A DNA stretch of 64,000 nucleotides from Loripinus fragilis (Eukaryota; Mollusca; Bivalvia; Lucinida; Lucinidae). The stretch spans positions 30,161,213 through 30,225,212 of the forward strand of contig OZ026519.1 of the NCBI GenBank assembly GCA_964019695.1. The letters are read 5' to 3'. Under the pieces are notes generated by a model, which was not told where the DNA came from, did no database searches, and worked only from the letters and a program-made list of their open reading frames with translations. Position numbers and translations under genes: made by a program. Shown in pieces: positions 1 to 10,169 of the stretch (position 1 is its first letter; every line of letters begins with the position of its first letter).

Positions 1-189
1 CCAGGTGTTTGATCCCGTGACACTGACATGCTGTTTCTGCTTTTGAAGAATGCTAAGGATTCAAGTTTGGCTGAGTCAAGTTGTTTGACGCTGGCACTGG
101 CCACACATACAAAGAAAATTAAGTCTTTTGATGGCTAAAGAGGAGGATCACACGAAATGCTTATAAGTGATGTTTGTCACAATTACCAA

Positions 190-530
190 TTTTAAAAAGT
201 AATCTTAATTAATGTAACACATATAACACCATAGGAAGCTGTATATTTGTTAAAAAAAAGCTATTCTTATATATCAAAGGTATTCAGCATGCAAACTACA
301 TGAATAATTCAAATGAATAGATAGTTTATATCTTCTTTCTGTTTCTCAGACTTTCAATTCATTTATTCTTAAATTGATATGGTAACATACATATCATACC
401 ATTACAGGCTAACCCCCTAGTGAATAGTGTGCAAACATCTCTTATTTGATGCAGCTTGAATTTTTCTTTAAGGTAAGATATGTCTGCACAATTCCCAAAG
501 GGGTGGAGAGGAACAGGATTGTACTCAGTT
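190..530. repeat. Dispersed direct repeat, copy 1
   Basis: This stretch is a diverged direct copy of 1495-1830. Shared landmarks in the same order are the 'ataacaccat' segment, 'tgcaaactaca', 'tcttctttctg', 'gtgcaaacatctctta' and 'gatatgtctgca'. No coding potential is visible. The remaining bases from 1 to 743 show nothing I recognise. Confidence 0.6.
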
Positions 531-743
531 TGCAGTCCTAATACAATGCCATGATTCTACTGGTTGTGATGAAATGGGTGATTATTTTGCAATAGAAGCA
601 GACACAATGATAGACATTGTGAGGGTGACTTGAATAAAGATTGTTTTTGAATAATTTTATTTAATAGGAATATTTATTAAATTGTGTCATTTAAATGAGA
701 ACTATTATTTTCTATCTATATGTCTATATATTTTAATATTATA

Positions 744-943
744 GGGCCCATAGGTCCAGATAAGGAATTTTTCTTTGCGTAAAATTATAATTATTTTCTT
801 ACCCATTAATTTTAACATGAGTTTTGGGTGCTCAAAAAAACCGTCTCATTGAGACGGTTCTTTTGAGTACCCACAACATATGTTTTGGATGTGCAATAAA
901 GAAAATAATTTTCCAATACGCACTCTTATCTGGAGGCCCGATA
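744..943. mobile_element. Family A MITE (palindromic core), copy 1
   Basis: Short fold-back element. Inverted ends read 'ggtccagataagg' on the left and 'cttatctggagg' on the right. The centre is a near-perfect hairpin around ACCGTCTCATTGAGACGGT, flanked by 'tgggtgctcaaaa' and 'ttttgagtaccca'. At least eight other copies occur in the window. Short open frames inside it, such as one encoding KRTVSM, arise from the palindrome and are not genes. Confidence 0.85.
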
Positions 944-1494
944 GGCATTAGAAAATATGTAATAAAAAGATTATATATAACATATATATCACAATTCCAT
1001 GGGCATGTTATCAGCAATGACTGTAATTACTAAGACTAAGGCACCAGAGGCTAGAGATTAATAGGAAAACATGTGAAAAACGGTATTTTTCTGAAATATC
1101 ATCTCTTACTTCCAAGAAAATTCCCTAGCTCATTCATTATGCCATGTAACATACGTTACATACTTTAATAAGTGCTCTGATCCTGATGTCAAACTTGCAA
1201 ATGTATGATTCTTTATTGCATTAGCAAGACAGTGCCAAAAATGTAAGATATCCACGAGCGTCAAATATTTTCATATATTTTTCTTCAATAATAGATACCA
1301 ATATTGGATACTTAAAATTGGGGGTAGGGTTGTTTAATAGCTCATATAAAACAATGTATTTGAGATAGAAAAGCAAACTTTGTTTTTTCTATTAGTCAAA
1401 TGAGTATTTTAGTAAACTTAGATTAAAAACACTTGTAAAAATGCACAAATCGTCTGTAAAATGAATGATGTTGATCACGATTTCAACTTTCAAA
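944..1494. other. No recognisable feature
   Basis: AT-rich sequence without an open frame of note, repeat structure or RNA signature that I can identify. Confidence 0.4.
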
Positions 1495-1830
1495 GGGAAA
1501 TTTAATCTATGTAACGCATATAACACCATTGAAGGCTGTAATTTTGTTTGAAATGCTGCTTTTTATGTAGCTTAGGCATCCAGCTTGCAAACTACATAAG
1601 AAATTTGAATAATTAGATGGTTTAATGTCTTCTTTCTGTAGCTCAAACTTTCATTTTGATGTTTTCCTTAGTTTGTTACAGTAACATATGTAACAGGCTG
1701 TCAGAGACTAACGCCCCAGAGCATAGAGTGCAAACATCTCTTAAAAGATGCGGCTTGAAATTTTCTTCAAGATAGGATATGTCTGCAAAATTCCCCAGGG
1801 GGGGGGGGGGGGGGGGGGAGCAGGACCTTT
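1495..1830. repeat. Dispersed direct repeat, copy 2, with a G-run
   Basis: Diverged direct copy of 190-530, about 1.3 kb downstream of it. Near its end it carries an uninterrupted run of 21 G (1798-1818). At the same place copy 1 has only 'aaaggggtggagag', so the run expanded in this copy or is an assembly or sequencing artefact. Confidence 0.6.
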
Positions 1831-1887
1831 TTTAGCTCGAAGTCTACTTGTAGTAGTTCCTGATTTCTTTTTTATCAATACATATAG

Positions 1888-2244
1888 AGAATACTAGGTG
1901 AGTGTCTTTTGATATCAAGTTTACCAGGCAAGGCTTTGAGAACGCTTGTTGACATCGCGAGGCTTGCCGAGCGATTCAACAAGCGTTCTCAAAGCCTTGC
2001 CTGGTAATCTTGACATCAAAAGACGCGAACCTGGTATTCTATTTATCAGTTTATCCATTGTTTCACTCTTCAAACTAGCGATTATGACGTAATTTTCGAT
2101 TTTTGTGTTGATTCTGCATCATTAGCGACGTCATTCAAAAAGTGCAACGTCATCATGACCTGATAAAGGCAACATGCCGTGAGATAGACAACGTTTATCA
2201 GGAAACGCGCAACAATACATTTGATATGAGAGGTAACTGATAAA
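1888..2244. mobile_element. Fold-back MITE (CAAGGCTTTGAGAA arms), copy 1
   Basis: The element begins with a long hairpin. The left arm 'gtcttttgatatcaag...caaggctttgagaacgcttgttga' pairs with the right arm that ends at 'catcaaaaga' near 2027. About 200 bp of unique sequence follows and ends at 'ctgataaa'. A second copy with the same layout lies at 26170-26540. No open frame is present, so it is presumably a non-autonomous DNA transposon. Confidence 0.75.
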
Positions 2245-2470
2245 TGTATTTAGTAGGTCATCTAGATATCATAAAGTAGAGTTAAATGCTTCAATGACAC
2301 CATTGATTATCAACACGAAGTCTCTCCCATAACAAAACATAAGCAAATCTGAACAAAGAGGAGCACAATCTGTACCGATTGGAATACCTACAATTTTTCT
2401 ATACACTTTTGAGCCAAATTTTATCAATATATTGTCCAAAAGATAATGCATGGTGAGCGTCACATTACCA
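2245..2470 (-). pseudogene. Reverse transcriptase fragment (GIPxGTxCAP type)
   Basis: On the minus strand this encodes YRKIVGIPIGTDCAPL followed by SDLLMFCYGRDF and then a YLDD catalytic box. A TGA stop sits directly in front of the YLDD codons, where the related element on the plus strand near 13550 has Arg. It is therefore a broken fragment of the same reverse transcriptase family as the 10.5-14.2 kb element. Only the central palm region is present, with no ends or other domains. The family is probably Penelope-like. Confidence 0.75.
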
Positions 2471-2599
2471 TAATTATATATACTCAGAAAAACAATTGAA
2501 AGATATTTAGATTCAGTTCCATATCTAACATTCAATACAACTAGAATGATGTTTAGCCTATGCAACACTATGCCCAAACCCTTTGCTTGTCAAGAAGGG

Positions 2600-4100
2600 T
2601 TCATAACACAAGGGTCATCTTAAGTTTTAAGCTGAAAGGGGTCATAACATAAGGGTCATATTAAGTTTTAAGCTTCTCGCTATACTACTTATCATCCTCT
2701 ATCAGCTGACCTAATTTGAACTAAAATTAAAAAATAATTTCACTAGTAATCAGCTGACAAAACTTGAAGCTGCTAGCTATAAAATGTTTCGAGATACATG
2801 TATCTTTATTAAAGTTTTCAATGCCCAAATTTACAAAGGGCAATAACTTAAAAAAAAAAGATAACTTTTTTTTAAAAAAAATCTCCAGATATGACCATGT
2901 TTGAAGCGGCTTGCTATAATATTTTTTGAGATATCTTGATTACAAGTTTCCAATGCCCAAATTTGCAAAGGGCAATAACTCAAAAAAAGTAAAATAGCTT
3001 TTTAAAAAAAAGTTTGACCAGGTGATCTAATTATTATCCTTTATCAGCTGACAATTTTTTTAAGCTACTGGCTGTTATAGTTTTTGAGATTTCTTGACTA
3101 CAAGTATTCAATGCCAAAATTTGCAATGGGCAACAGCTCAAATTCATTTAAATTTTCATCAGGTAATCTACTTATCATCTTCTGTCAACTGACCATGTTT
3201 GAAGCTGCTACCTATTATAATTTTCTAGATATCTTGATGACAAGTTTTCAATGCCCAATTTCAAAGGGCAATAACTGGAAAAATAGAATAACTTGGTCTT
3301 AATTTTCACCAGGTTATCTACTCATTATCTTCTATAAGCTGACCAAGTTTGAAGCTAATTGCTGCAATAGCTTTTGAGATATCTTGACTACAAGTTTTCA
3401 ATGCCAAAATTTGCAAAGGGCAATAACTGAAAAAATAAAAAGAACTTTTCTTAATTTCACCAGATTGTCTCCTCATTATTCTCTATTACCTGGTCAAGTT
3501 TGAAGCACATAGCTGTTAAAGTATTCGAGATATCTTGATTACAAATATCATTATGGCCAAAATTTGCAAAGGGCAATAACTAAAAAAATAAAATAATTTT
3601 TATTTTTAATTTTCACCAGATTATCTTCTCATTAACCTCTATCAGCTGACCAAGTTTGCAACATATCATACAAGTCTTCAATGCCAGAAATTTGCAAAGG
3701 GCAATAACTAAAAAAATAACTTTTTCTGAAAATTTCACCAGATTATCTACTCATTATCCTCTATTACCTGACCAAGTTTGAAGCTCATAGCTGTTTTAGT
3801 TTTCGAGATATCTTGATTACAAAATATCATTATGGCCAAAAATTTGCAAAGGGCAATAACTGAAAAAATAAAATAACTTTTTTTAAAAAAAAAATTCACC
3901 AGATTATCTACTCATTAACCTCTATCAGCCGACCAAGTTTTAAGCTCAAAGCTGTTATAGTTTTTGAGATATCTTGATTACAACATATCATTATGACCCT
4001 TTAATAGGAACATAACTCCACAAAGGAAGTAATCCAGACTTAAAAAAAATACGTGTCAATTATTTTTGGATGAGGAATCCATATATGGAATTTCAAAACT
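2600..4100. repeat. Imperfect tandem array of ~130-157 bp units
   Basis: About eight units share 'tttgcaaagggcaataact', an A/T-rich run, 'ttcaccagattatctactcatt', 'ctatcagctgaccaagtttgaagc' and 'gagatatcttgattacaag'. The landmark occurs near 2834, 2966, 3123, 3262, 3413, 3566, 3694 and 3846, so spacing is 128-157 bp. Units are diverged from each other. The array is followed by a 'gagggacggacggac' tail near 4131-4145. I know this repeat style from bivalve introns and flanks. Confidence 0.8.
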
Positions 4101-4145
4101 TTAGCTTAATAAATTTTGAACGGACACACAGAGGGACGGACGGAC

Positions 4146-4572
4146 AAGCCGGAAGTAATATGCCCCTTCATCTTTTTAGCACAATCCTCACAAACCTTAA
4201 AAATGACTGATCGTGAAACCCACTTTTATCGTTTTATTCCATGATGACTGGCACCAAAATCATTGCTGGCTCCCCATAAAAAGTGTGATGCCTAATTTTT
4301 TAGTTGTTGTCAGTGTTTAATGTCAATTCGTTGTCATATTGGCTCAGGTATCACTGTGGGTATGCCATAGCTGTGTTTTTTGTTGCAGAAGGTGTCGCAT
4401 TATTTGAGGCAATGGCTGATAAATGGGTGTGAACATTTGTCTGTGGTCGGAATTAGAACATAAGGAATGACCAGGTAAATATTGCAGCAAAACATATAAA
4501 TGCTTAGTTTATTGCTTGTGAACTTTTGGTAAAGAGGGTTGGCACATTTGATGTGGTACTGTATATTAACCA
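4146..4572. other. No recognisable feature
   Basis: Non-repetitive AT-rich sequence between the tandem array and the unidentified open frame at 4573. No coding or RNA signal was recognised. Confidence 0.4.
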
Positions 4573-4941
4573 TTGACCCGTAAATTTCATTTTGTCAAGA
4601 TGTCAAGCAGTTATTGCGGTCGGCCGTGGCCGGCCGCTTATATAAACATCATTCAAAACACACATCAAATTCAGGTTTTGACCGAAGCTTTATGCCGTGC
4701 TCAGGCTATATTTTATTCGCTGCCGAACAACGAGTGGGGTACCAAATATCGTGGGTTAACCTACAGCGCGAAGTTAACTGTCCGTGAAATCTGTATGGTT
4801 TCACAAAGAAGGCGTCAATTTGCCCTGTCGCTTATAAACGCAATAAGTATTAGCTTTTCAAAAAAGCTGGTGAAAGTTAAACGTTCCAAAGTCAAAACGT
4901 CCTCGATTGGCAAAGAGTGCAAGCGAACTTCACATCAGTAA
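4573..4941 (+). other. Unidentified 122-codon open frame
   Basis: An open frame of 122 codons rich in Arg, Lys and Ser at its C-terminus, with a locally higher GC content than its surroundings (for example a 'ggtcggccgtggccggccgc' stretch near 4618). I do not recognise any family. No splice partners or neighbours support a host gene. The 3' third overlaps one arm of the inverted repeat 4845-4870/5615-5640, so it may be part of a mobile element or a chance frame. Confidence 0.15.
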
Positions 4942-5640
4942 ACGTACTTCTGTGGTTGTCATCCACATCTGATTACATAGAATTACTGTGAATTCAGGCA
5001 CTGTCTTATGATGGTCATGACAAACAGGTTTTATGCCCCCAAAGGGAGGCATAAAGTAAAAAAACTGACTGTCCTTAGTGTCCTAGGTGTTTGAGTGTTC
5101 ATATCATATGCAGAGAATATCTCCTATATTATTTTAGGCAGGACTGCCAAAATTCATGTCTTAATGCATTTAGGGTCATGGAGCGTCACGCACCTTTACC
5201 ACTGCCATCAGATCTAGAAAAATCGTGTCCACGAGCATACATCCTAGGAATCCCAAATTTGATTTGTGAACACAACTTGGGGTCACGGAGTCTGTACATA
5301 TACAGTTAAGCGACCACTGTGACCTTGATTTTCTGGCATTAGTTTTAAGAAGAATGTGCTGTCTAGTGTTGTCAAATGATTTTCCATAAATGTGTCGCAT
5401 GCTAGATACATTACCATAACATACCATGTTTAAGCTGGGTGCTTTCAAAAGATCAAGCAACAACTCACTGGAAGCATGTGTTAAATGGTAACAAATCACA
5501 GTTCAGATGTTAATAACCAGGGCTTAGAATAAATCTACATGGACAAGCTCTAGAAGTTCAAAATGGAAGCATGCAGTGGGCAAGAATACATACAATGATA
5601 GGGCTAAGCGACCGCCAGCTTTTTTGAAAAGCTAATACTT
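4845..5640. repeat. Perfect 26-bp inverted repeat pair, 796-bp span
   Basis: AAGTATTAGCTTTTCAAAAA plus AGCTGG at 4845-4870 is repeated in inverse orientation at 5615-5640. The right arm ends exactly where the 35-bp minisatellite begins. The layout resembles terminal inverted repeats of a short transposon, but I see no target duplication and no recognisable transposase. Confidence 0.6.
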
Positions 5641-5690
5641 GTAGGCTACAGTTTTGTATAATTGGCCCATCGTTGATCGGCTACAAATAT
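5641..5690. repeat. 35-bp minisatellite, first segment
   Basis: Contains the unit 'taggctacagttttgtataa' + 'ttggcccatcgttga' and then breaks off at 'cggctacaa', where LINE-derived sequence begins. The same unit resumes at 7896 and again at 9402. Confidence 0.7.
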
Positions 5691-5746
5691 TTGAACAATT
5701 AAACCAAACTGCTGTGTTCCACTCGAAATCAACAGTTAATCTAGCC

Positions 5747-6219
5747 AACACAAAACAGATGATTACCGCTTACTAGCCGCTTACTACGCTAGTAAATGGT
5801 CACGGGACATTCAAACTGTATCGAAACTAAAATTCTATAGATCACTGAAGGGAGAATTTACTTGTGAAAACTACGTTACACTGAATCTTATGAAATCCGA
5901 ACGTTCAACAATGTGTCAGTTAAGGTCCGGCATTTTACCACTAAGAATCGAAACAGGCCGATATATTGGCGAGCCAGCAGAACAACGACTATGCAGATTC
6001 TGTCCTCAAAATAGTGTCGAAAATGAAACTCATTTTACCCTTTACTGTAATCTTTACGACGAACTAAGGCAAAACACATTCGGTGAGATTATTACAAATA
6101 CTCAATACACAGGCTTAAATGACAGTGAAAAACTTAAGGTACTTTTTAATAGTACGAGAAAGTGTGCAAAATTCATCAATAAGGCTTACAATTTGAGAAG
6201 ATCAGTGGTATATTCTTAA
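5747..6219 (+). pseudogene. 5'-truncated LINE ORF2, C-terminal end
   Basis: An open frame of about 157 codons with no start of its own. It contains KWSRDIQTVSKLKFYRSLKG, then LRSGILPLRIETGRY, then the Cys/His box CRFC-PQNSVENETHFTLYC. That Cys-x2-Cys...His...Cys pattern after the reverse transcriptase is typical of the last part of LINE polyproteins of the jockey/I/CR1 kind. An in-frame TAA lies just upstream, and no reverse transcriptase domain remains. It is a dead retrotransposon fragment inserted into the minisatellite. Confidence 0.75.
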
Positions 6220-6304
6220 CCCTTAACTTGCTAATATTCCTATCAATAAGCAGTGTCGGCTTAGGCTTATTATACGTCTGTTACATTTTAAAGTACACCC
6301 TAAA

Positions 6305-7645
6305 CTAATTTTACCACAGCAAACAATATGAGCCCGATCGGACTGCTTCTAAGGGAGAAGACCGCTCTTGGCCCATATGGTTTGCAGTCAAGGTTTTATC
6401 ATGGATGCAAATAATATGAACCGGGACCAGACCGCTCATAAATGGGCAGTCTGGTCTTGGTCCATGATGTTCGCAAAATTAGCTACCAGATTAAAAAAAA
6501 AAATGTAGAAATTTGTTGATCAAAGGGCTTACATTTTTTACATGGCCCAAACCCATATTGTGCACAGTTTAGCCCACCAGAGTAATTTCATCGTGGAATC
6601 GAATGATATGAGCCCAGATCAGGCTGCTCCAAAAAGGGTAGTCTGATCTTGGCCCATTCTGTTCGCAATATTGGCTACCAGGAAAGAATCGTCTATGGGC
6701 AATGAGGCTTACACTTTGAGATACTTTGCCTTTTATCTGCTAGTTATTCCCTATAAAAAACCCGCTATGTCAGCTTATTACGTCTGACCAATTTTACCAC
6801 TGAAGCAAGCAATATGAACTCTGATCGGACTGCTTCTAAAGGAGTAGCCCGTTCTTGGCACATGTTGTTCGCAGTTTAGGCTGCCAGACAAATTTCAGAA
6901 AATGAATAATAAGGACCTAGATCAGGCCGCTCCTAAAAGGACAGTCTGGTCTTGGCCCATATTGTTAGCAATAACAGCAACCAGGATAAAATAACAACAA
7001 CAAAAGGCCTAATGCCAATTGCAATGAAAAACGGTATATGTATTCGATGAGAATATTAATAACCCTTATCCTGTGCGAGAAGCATGATCCGCTTACTACA
7101 TCTGCTGCTTGTATGCAAATGCACTATAAACTCATTTCACCAGGAAGGAAGCAATATGAGCCATGACCAGAATGCACCTAAGGTGTAGTCTTGTCGTGAC
7201 CCATATTGTACTCAGTTTCAGTTTCATCATGGAAGCAAATAATATGGACCTTGATCAGAACGCTCACAATGGGCCAATCTGGTCTTGGTCCATAGTATTA
7301 GCAATATCGCACACCAGGATCAAGAACAAAACATAGTTCAGTCCAATTATCGCCATGAATAACGGTAAAGGGATAACAGTGAAATGTTATCAAATATGTA
7401 CTTGGTCAAGAAGTGTGGTCCGTTTATTACGTCGGTTATATGTACTTAAGTGCCTTTATCATGGGAGCAAGCAAACAATATGAGCCATGATCAGGCTGCT
7501 CCTAAGTGAGTTGTCTGATCCTGGCCCATGCTGTTTGCACTAGAGGCCGTTAGACTAATTCTATCACGGCAGCAAACAAGGTTGACCTTGATCAGATTCC
7601 CCTAATGGGTTGTCTGGTCTTGGCCAGTATTGTTTGCAATCCTCG
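6305..7645. repeat. Array of nine degenerate hairpins
   Basis: Nine imperfect hairpins of about 65-75 bp follow each other, starting near 6318, 6408, 6600, 6805, 6905, 7150, 7230, 7465 and 7570. The common plan is 'gcaaacaatatgagcc', 'gatcaggctgctcc', a short loop, 'gtctgatcttggcccatatt' and 'gtttgca'. They lie between the LINE coding end and the LINE-like 3' tail, so they may belong to its 3' untranslated region. Single hairpins of a similar kind occur elsewhere, for example 33466-33535 and 49121-49184. Confidence 0.75.
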
Positions 7646-7895
7646 ATGACCAACCAGAGTAAAAAGTGAAACGCCAATTTTGTAAGTTAATCTGTTTACA
7701 ATAACAACCAGTTCCCCGTCACAATATCAGAATAACTCAAGAGCTTTCTAATATAAAATTATTGTACATAGATAGAGTCTTCCTATCAAGGTGACATATA
7801 GGTCCATTGGGCCGGGTGCTTAATAATTGTATAATTTAATATTGTATTATATCATGTATGCACATGTCACTATAATAAACTCATTACTTACTTAC
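7646..7895 (+). mobile_element. LINE 3' end with short tail repeats
   Basis: The stretch ends in 'ataataaactcattacttacttac', an AATAAA signal followed by short tail repeats, as is usual for LINE 3' ends. Minisatellite units resume immediately afterwards. It is most simply the 3' terminus of the element whose coding end is at 5747-6219. Confidence 0.6.
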
Positions 7896-8100
7896 AGTTT
7901 TGTATAATTGGTTCAGCATTGATAGGCTACAGTTTTGATTGGCTCAGCGTTGATAGGCTACAGTTTTGTATGATTGGCCCATCGTTGATAGGCTACAGTT
8001 TTGTATAATTGGTCCAGTGTTGATAGGCTACAGTTTTGTATAACTGGCCCAGCGTTGATAGGCTACAGTTTTGTATATTTGGTCCAGCGCTGATAGGCTA
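7896..8100. repeat. 35-bp minisatellite, second segment
   Basis: About six tandem units of 'gataggctacagttttgtat' + 'aattggtccagcgtt'. The series stops at a TA dinucleotide (8099-8100), where the transposon begins. Confidence 0.85.
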
Positions 8101-9401
8101 CGAGAGGTGATTCACCAGTTTTGAAACACTTTTGAATCGTTCGTTGTTATCTAGCATCGCGTTTCGAAAACACGAATTTTACACTTTTTTATCAATAAAA
8201 ATTATATTTGTCAGTTTTGTGCGGATTGTAAAATGGGTAGAGCTAAAATTAACATTATAGTGGAACCTTCCATTACATACCATTTGAAGAAGAAAAAGTC
8301 CTACAGGAATATACAATGAGAGACAAAAGGTCATGAACATGAAATTTCTATATCAACAACCCATCTAGTAAAGCACTCGATATGTAAAAATCTCGACGCT
8401 AGTAGGAAAAAGCCAAAAATAGGGCCATACAGAAAGCCACCCCAAAAGTCAACATCTGCAATTAATCTTAAAGTTGCAGTGATTATGAAAAAGGGTTAAC
8501 CCATCCTCACAACGTGAAATGGCAACTCAATTAGGGTGTCGCAGTCAACCATTTACAGCATTATTAAAAATGCACTGCACGCAAAATTAAAAAAAAATTT
8601 TGCAAAGTTCACCAGTTATATGCAGCACAAATTGAAAAAACGGCGGCCATGTTCGTGGCATCTTAATATATGTTTAAATTTTGACGAATGGAAAATCTTT
8701 GTGACGACAGATGAGGCAATGTTTAATTTGGGTGGCAGCTATGGTCGACTCTGAGTCTGCTACATCCGTAAAGGGCATGTGATCTTTCAAAACTCAAATA
8801 TGTTAAAAGTAATTCGTTTGCACTAGGTTTCTTGGCCTGTGCTCTAGTTAGTTCCCAGGCAAAACTGAGACTCGGATCATCCCTAAAGGTGTCAAGGTCA
8901 ATTTGAAATTTTATATTGGCTAAGTTTTGAAACCATTCATTAAACATTATTAAGCAAGACTGTTTCTAAGTGACCAAATTAAAAAATAGTATTTCACCAG
9001 GACAAGTCTTCGAGCCATGCGTCAAACAGACGTTGACGTACATTTGTATATACGTTTCCAAAACGTGAACGTTGTTACACATCAGGAGTGGATGCCTTAA
9101 GATCCAGATGCCGCCCCCGATTGATTTTGCTATTTGGCAAAATCCTTCTAAAAGGCTTTCAGAAGCATACGAAACCTACCATTTGGTAAGCCTTAAACGA
9201 GCATTGAGAGACAAATTAAGAAAACTGGACCATTCCATTATCAATAACACACTGGGGTCATGATATAAGCAATGTAGACTGATCTACAACCTCCTTGGAT
9301 CACAAATAGAAAATATTTTGCAATGAAAGTCTAATTATGAGAAATTAAATTTATAGATAAAATAAAAGTGTTTCAAAATTTAATTGGTGAATCACCTCTC
9401 G
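8101..9401 (+). mobile_element. Defective mariner-type (DDxD) transposon
   Basis: 1301-bp element with inverted ends CGAGAGGTGATTCACCA. TA lies on both outer flanks (8099-8100 and 9402-9403), as expected for a Tc1/mariner insertion. Inside are remnants of a transposase. A helix-turn-helix-like piece (SQREMATQLGCRSQSTIYSI) lies near 8509-8570, a catalytic-core piece with TTDEAMFNL near 8703-8730, and a distal piece with PIDFAIW near 9116-9136, followed by RALRDKLRKLDHSIINN. These occur in different frames with stops between them, so the element is inactive. The core motifs suggest a mariner/maT-like clade. Confidence 0.85.
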
Positions 9402-9605
9402 TACAGTTTTGCATAATTTGTACAGTGTTGATAGGCTACAGTTTTTGTATAATTGGTCCAGCGTTGATAGGCTACAGTTTTGTATAATTGGTCCAGCGTT
9501 GATAGGCTACAGTTTTGTACAATTGGTCCAGCGTTGATAGGCTATAGTTTTGTATAATTGGCCCAGCATTGATAGGCTACAGTTTTGTACAATTGGTCCA
9601 GTCGT
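9402..9605. repeat. 35-bp minisatellite, third segment
   Basis: About six further tandem units identical in plan to 7896-8100. The array resumes right after the transposon's TA and ends near 9603 at 'ggtccagtcgttatt'. Confidence 0.85.
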
Positions 9606-9952
9606 TATTTCAACAAAATAAAACGAACGTCTTATTTAGGAAAATAGCCCGCCTTATCGCTAGAAATTCTTTGGGATTGCTACCTTAAGGGGCTATATCT
9701 TTCAAAAGCTCTAACGTGCATGATTTTTTTCCTGTATACACAAACATATGCTTTTTTATCAAGGATACGGATACCTTTGGCCACATTGTATTATGAACAA
9801 TTTATACATGTCACATAGATCACTTTACGCCCCAACATACAGCTTTTGAGCAATTCGCAGCATACTTATCAGTCTTTTTATTAGAGTTACTTCCTGGTTT
9901 GATAACACTTGCAATATTGTAACACACTGGATGAACTTTAGAAAAAAAATAG

Positions 9953-10166
9953 TTGCATGAACATGAACTACAATTATCTGACTACAATTTTTTTATTTTT
10001 TTGCCCAAATGTACAAATATCTTGTAGAAAAATATATATTTATAATTTTTGCTTATGAACTTTTCAATGTCAAAATGAAAGTTTGTAAATAATACCAGAA
10101 ATACATATATTGGGTCAAAATACTTCCATATATTGTACGCAGATATTGTAGTTCATGTTCATGCAA
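9953..10166. mobile_element. MITE-like element with 22-bp inverted ends
   Basis: TTGCATGAACATGAACTACA plus AT (9953-9974) is exactly inverted at 10145-10166. The 214-bp unit has an AT-rich interior and no open frame. Target duplications are not evident. The surrounding 9606-9952 shows nothing else recognisable. Confidence 0.6.
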
Positions 10167-10169
10167 ATG

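Noticed and set aside
824..1033. Small open frames encoding KRTVSM-like peptides (also near 20750 and 38080)
   Set aside because: They are translations of the family A MITE palindrome and appear on both strands.
7896..9605. A CRISPR array
   Set aside because: The 35-bp repeats are directly adjacent without unique spacers, and the context is animal DNA.
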